A stretch of DNA of 6,189 nt from an uncultured Clostridia bacterium (GTDB lineage Bacteria; Bacillota; Clostridia; Christensenellales; Borkfalkiaceae): contig CANRIY010000095.1 of NCBI GenBank assembly GCA_947630775.1, forward strand, positions 1 to 6,189. The letters are read 5' to 3'. The notes beneath the pieces were generated by a model. The model saw only the letters and a program-made list of their open reading frames with translations, was not told the DNA's origin and did no database searches. A program made the translations under genes and the position numbers. Below, piece by piece: positions 4,785 through 6,189 of this stretch. Position 1 is the stretch's first letter, and each line of letters starts with the position of its first letter.

Positions 4785-4901
4785 ATCTTCCGTCGAAAAA
4801 GGTCGGAAGTAGGTAAATCGAATAGAACATGTCTTTCCCCCAATAAAGTCATTCCGTACGATTTACCCGCCCGCGGCGCTTTTTGCCGCGGGTGTTTTTT
4901 T
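4785..4901 (+). ncRNA. Putative small RNA of about 117 nt with a C-rich loop
   Basis: The transcript is bounded by the consensus promoter and the intrinsic terminator. The predicted 5' end abuts a hairpin, CTTCCG (4787-4792) with CGGAAG (4804-4809). Next is a 9-bp stem GGTAAATCG (4812-4820) with CGATTTACC (4859-4867). Inside it an apical stem, ATGTCTTT (4829-4836) with AAAGTCAT (4845-4852), 7 of 8 paired, presents the loop CCCCCAAT (4837-4844). Unpaired C-runs are known as target-pairing seeds against ribosome binding sites in Firmicute small RNAs such as RsaE. The only open frame is five codons (ATG at 4829) without a well-placed ribosome binding site, so a noncoding role is favoured. No known family is recognised. 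Confidence 0.65.
4870..4901 (+). terminator. Intrinsic terminator of the small RNA
   Basis: CCCGCGGC (4870-4877) pairs perfectly with GCCGCGGG (4885-4892) around GCTTTTT, followed by TG and seven T (4895-4901). A textbook Rho-independent terminator on the + strand. Confidence 0.92.
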
Positions 4902-4913
4902 CGCTTGATAGTT

Positions 4914-4974
4914 TCGTTGAATTTCTTTTTTCGTCTGCGTCTTTGGGGCGCATGCTCAAAAACAAATTCAACGA
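4914..4974. repeat. 61-base imperfect palindrome
   Basis: TCGTTGAATTTCTTTTT (4914-4930) pairs with AAAAACAAATTCAACGA (4958-4974) at 16 of 17 positions; the 27-base interior has a further TGCG/CGCA pair. It lies 13 bases past the small RNA terminator. Role unknown; it could be a second transcription end for the opposite strand or a small mobile palindrome. Confidence 0.7.
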
Positions 4975-5128
4975 GGGGTTAGTGTGTATGCCTTGTAAAA
5001 AGCGATTCGGCCGACGACGTTTTGTTTCACAGGACATTAAGGCTCCCGTAGGGTGCCAAATGGGGGCGTGCAGCGGCGGGAAACCCGCCTCGCACTGTCA
5101 TCAAGACTCGCCCCACCCCCTTAGTCCG

Positions 5129-5152
5129 TTGCGGCGGCAGGGACCGCCGCAA
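5129..5152. repeat. Perfect 9-bp hairpin
   Basis: TTGCGGCGG (5129-5137) and CCGCCGCAA (5144-5152) around CAGGGA. It lies directly before repeat A copy 2 and is probably part of the same repeat cluster. Confidence 0.7.
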
Positions 5153-5175
5153 CCCCGTCGGCGAGGCCACGCCTC

Positions 5176-5248
5176 CTGTCGCGGCGCAGCTCACAGTGCA
5201 CCGCACTGTTGAGCAGAATTGCGCCGCTCCTCCCCTCCCACGGAGGGG
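5176..5248. repeat. Palindromic repeat A, copy 2
   Basis: Aligns base for base with 1-62, then with a small length change in the second hairpin. Arms: GCGGCGC (5181-5187) with GCGCCGC (5221-5227), GCTCACAG (5189-5196) with CTGTTGAGC (5206-5214), TGC (5197-5199) with GCA (5203-5205). Changes relative to copy 1 preserve pairing. A second hairpin follows at 5232-5248. Confidence 0.78.
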
Positions 5249-5256
5249 GTTGCATG

Positions 5257-5291
5257 GCTCCTCCTTAGGAGGAGCTGTCACCGTAGGTGAC
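5257..5291. repeat. Repeat B-like double hairpin
   Basis: GCTCCTCCT (5257-5265) pairs with AGGAGGAGC (5267-5275), then GTCACC (5277-5282) with GGTGAC (5286-5291) around GTA. The two-hairpin order and the GNA loop match repeat B copies, although the primary sequence has diverged. Confidence 0.7.
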
Positions 5292-5338
5292 TGAGGTGGG
5301 CACTCTTGGCGCCCCTCTTAGGGTCCTTCCTTAGGGAT

Positions 5339-5381
5339 GGCGGGAAAAGGCGACCATTCTATTTTTGAAGCCTTTTCCGCC
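5339..5381. repeat. Inverted repeat, 12-bp arms
   Basis: GGCGGGAAAAGGC (5339-5351) is the reverse complement of GCCTTTTCCGCC (5370-5381) apart from one extra G. The loop is 18 bases. Followed directly by the 5388-5408 hairpin, whose flanks resemble the second half of repeat B. Confidence 0.65.
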
Positions 5382-5491
5382 TGAGCTGTCACGCTGCCCT
5401 TGCGTGGCTGAGGGGTTTCCTAACGCCGTGATTTTCAAAAACCCCTTTCCCCTTCGGGGACTTCCCCTAAAAGGGGCAGCAAGGGAGCAGT

Positions 5492-5577
5492 CCTCATCCC
5501 GAGGCGAAGCCGAGCGGATCTCATAGACCTACGGACGTTCGGGGATCCACTCGCCCCTTGCGGGGCTCGGAATGAGG
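5492..5577. repeat. 86-base inverted-repeat element
   Basis: CCTCATCCCGAG at the left is mirrored by CTCGGAATGAGG at the right (11 of 12), and GGATC near 5516-5520 by GATCC near 5544-5548. The CATCCCGAG...GGATC signature resembles short palindromic repeats common between genes in gut Clostridia (from general familiarity, not a search). No coding content. Confidence 0.6.
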
Positions 5578-5597
5578 GCATTTATTCCCTAATCCAT

Positions 5598-5628
5598 AAA
5601 AAAACCCGTTCCCAAAAGGGGAACGGGG
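5598..5628 (-). terminator. Intrinsic terminator of pckG
   Basis: On the - strand CCCGTTCCC (5627-5619) pairs with GGGAACGGG (5613-5605) around CTTTT, followed by seven T (5604-5598). It begins 6 bases past the pckG stop codon. Confidence 0.92.
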
Positions 5629-5633
5629 AGAGG

Positions 5634-6189
5634 TTATTCTTCGCAGTTTTTCTTCAATGTCGCGAGGCTTTCGCTCAGCTCCTTCGGAAGACGGTCGCCG
5701 AATTGCTTGTAATACTCCGCAATCTCGTCGGCTTCCGCGCTCCAGCGTGCCTTGTCGACGTAGAGGATCTTTTCGAGCGTTTCAACGGGGAGATCCAGCC
5801 CTTCGAGGTCGATGTCCTTCGCGTAGGGGACGTATCCGATCGCCGTCTCGCGCGCGTCCACGCTTCCGTCACAGCGCTTCAAGATCCATTCGAGAACGCG
5901 CATGTTGTCGCCGAAGCCCGGCCACAAAAATTCGCCGTTTTCGCCCTGCCTGAACCAGTTGACGTTGAAGATCTTGGGCGGATTCTTGAGCTTCTTGCCC
6001 ATCTCGATCCAGTGTCCGAAGTAGTCCGCCATGTGATAGCCGCAGAAGGGCTTCATCGCCATGGGGTCGTGGCGGAGAACGCCCACCGCGCCCGTTGCCG
6101 CCGCCGTCGTTTCGGAGCTCATGACGGAGCCGACGAACACGCCGTGATCCCAGTCACGCGACTGGTAGACGAGGGGCGTGGTCGTCGCC
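5634..6189 (-). CDS. pckG: Phosphoenolpyruvate carboxykinase (GTP), C-terminal part
   Basis: This cytosolic enzyme interconverts oxaloacetate plus GTP with phosphoenolpyruvate, CO2 and GDP, at the branch between the C4-acid pool and glycolysis/gluconeogenesis. The last 184 residues are visible; the 5' two thirds lie beyond the right edge. The reading frame is open to the edge and begins TTTPLVYQSRDWDHGVFVG, so the GTG near 6140 is internal. Hallmarks of the GTP-dependent family follow in order: SSETTAAA, HDPMAMKPFCGY, then NVNWFRQGENGEFLWPGFGDN, shown here as NVNWFR and FLWPGFGDN, whose aromatic residues form the guanine pocket, and RVLEWILKR. The ATP-type enzyme lacks these. The gene ends in a strong terminator, so it is the last gene of its transcript. 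No damage is seen. Confidence 0.96.
   Translation of the reverse strand, partial: ATTTPLVYQSRDWDHGVFVGSVMSSETTAAATGAVGVLRHDPMAMKPFCGYHMADYFGHWIEMGKKLKNPPKIFNVNWFRQGENGEFLWPGFGDNMRVLEWILKRCDGSVDARETAIGYVPYAKDIDLEGLDLPVETLEKILYVDKARWSAEADEIAEYYKQFGDRLPKELSESLATLKKNCEE

Larger units (their letters stand above)
4902..5597. other. Gene-free mosaic of palindromic repeats
   Basis: About 700 bases between the small RNA and the pckG terminator. Open frames run straight through palindromes and are not credible. Besides the repeats listed separately it holds hairpins at 5388-5408 (CACGC/GCGTG), 5411-5446 (AGGGGTTT/AAACCCCT), 5449-5459 (CCCC TTC GGGG) and 5464-5476 (CCCCT AAA AGGGG). The density suggests repeated insertion of small palindromic elements at this site. 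Confidence 0.65.

Noticed and set aside
4883..5212. Possible small protein on the + strand, with an internal ATG at 4988 after GAGGGG
   Set aside because: The frame begins inside the small RNA terminator or just after the 61-base palindrome and runs through palindromic repeats; the arginine- and proline-rich translation looks like read-through of repeats.
1..6189. CRISPR arrays, tRNA or rRNA genes, intact insertion sequences
   Set aside because: No regularly spaced repeats, no T-arm or cloverleaf signatures, no rRNA-like stretches and no transposase were seen on either strand.

Overview
The window looks like a piece of chromosome from a spore-forming Firmicute, most likely a gut-type member of the Clostridia. 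The evidence is a near-complete spoIIE (a gene confined to endospore formers and their relatives), a GTP-type phosphoenolpyruvate carboxykinase, consensus SigA promoters, purine-rich ribosome binding sites, and many short GC-rich palindromic repeats between genes. A finer placement is not possible from this sequence alone.

Layout. Bases 1-387 hold no gene but several palindromic repeats and two small inverted-repeat elements, one ending against the spoIIE stop codon. Bases 388-2667 (- strand) encode SpoIIE, the membrane phosphatase that activates SigF; a candidate SigA -10 box and a Spo0A box lie upstream. Bases 2668-2879 carry a 43-base perfect hairpin and a 49-base repeat. Bases 2880-3872 form module 1: a 70-residue Xre-type repressor (- strand) divergent from a 227-residue lipoprotein gene (+ strand). 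A second copy of the 49-base repeat lies just past the lipoprotein gene. Bases 3873-4475 hold no convincing protein gene, but the - strand has a good promoter followed by a hairpin-dense stretch that may be a structured RNA of about 400 nt. Bases 4476-4901 form module 2: another 70-residue Xre-type repressor (- strand) divergent from a strong promoter that drives only a ~117-nt transcript ending in a clear intrinsic terminator, probably a small RNA. Bases 4902-5597 are a mosaic of palindromic repeats. Bases 5598-6189 hold a terminator and the 3' end of pckG (- strand), cut by the window edge.

How the parts may work together. The two repressor modules share one plan: a 70-codon HTH gene, a divergent TTGACA-17-TATAAT promoter whose 17-base spacer is itself a palindromic operator, and a second, imperfect operator 30-31 bases away beside the repressor start. 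The operator sequences differ between modules, so each repressor probably controls its own promoter and itself. The output is a lipoprotein in module 1 and a C-rich-loop RNA in module 2. The RNA loop is complementary to the G-rich ribosome binding site of its own repressor gene, which would make a double-negative switch. These regulatory links are inferred from sequence layout and untested.
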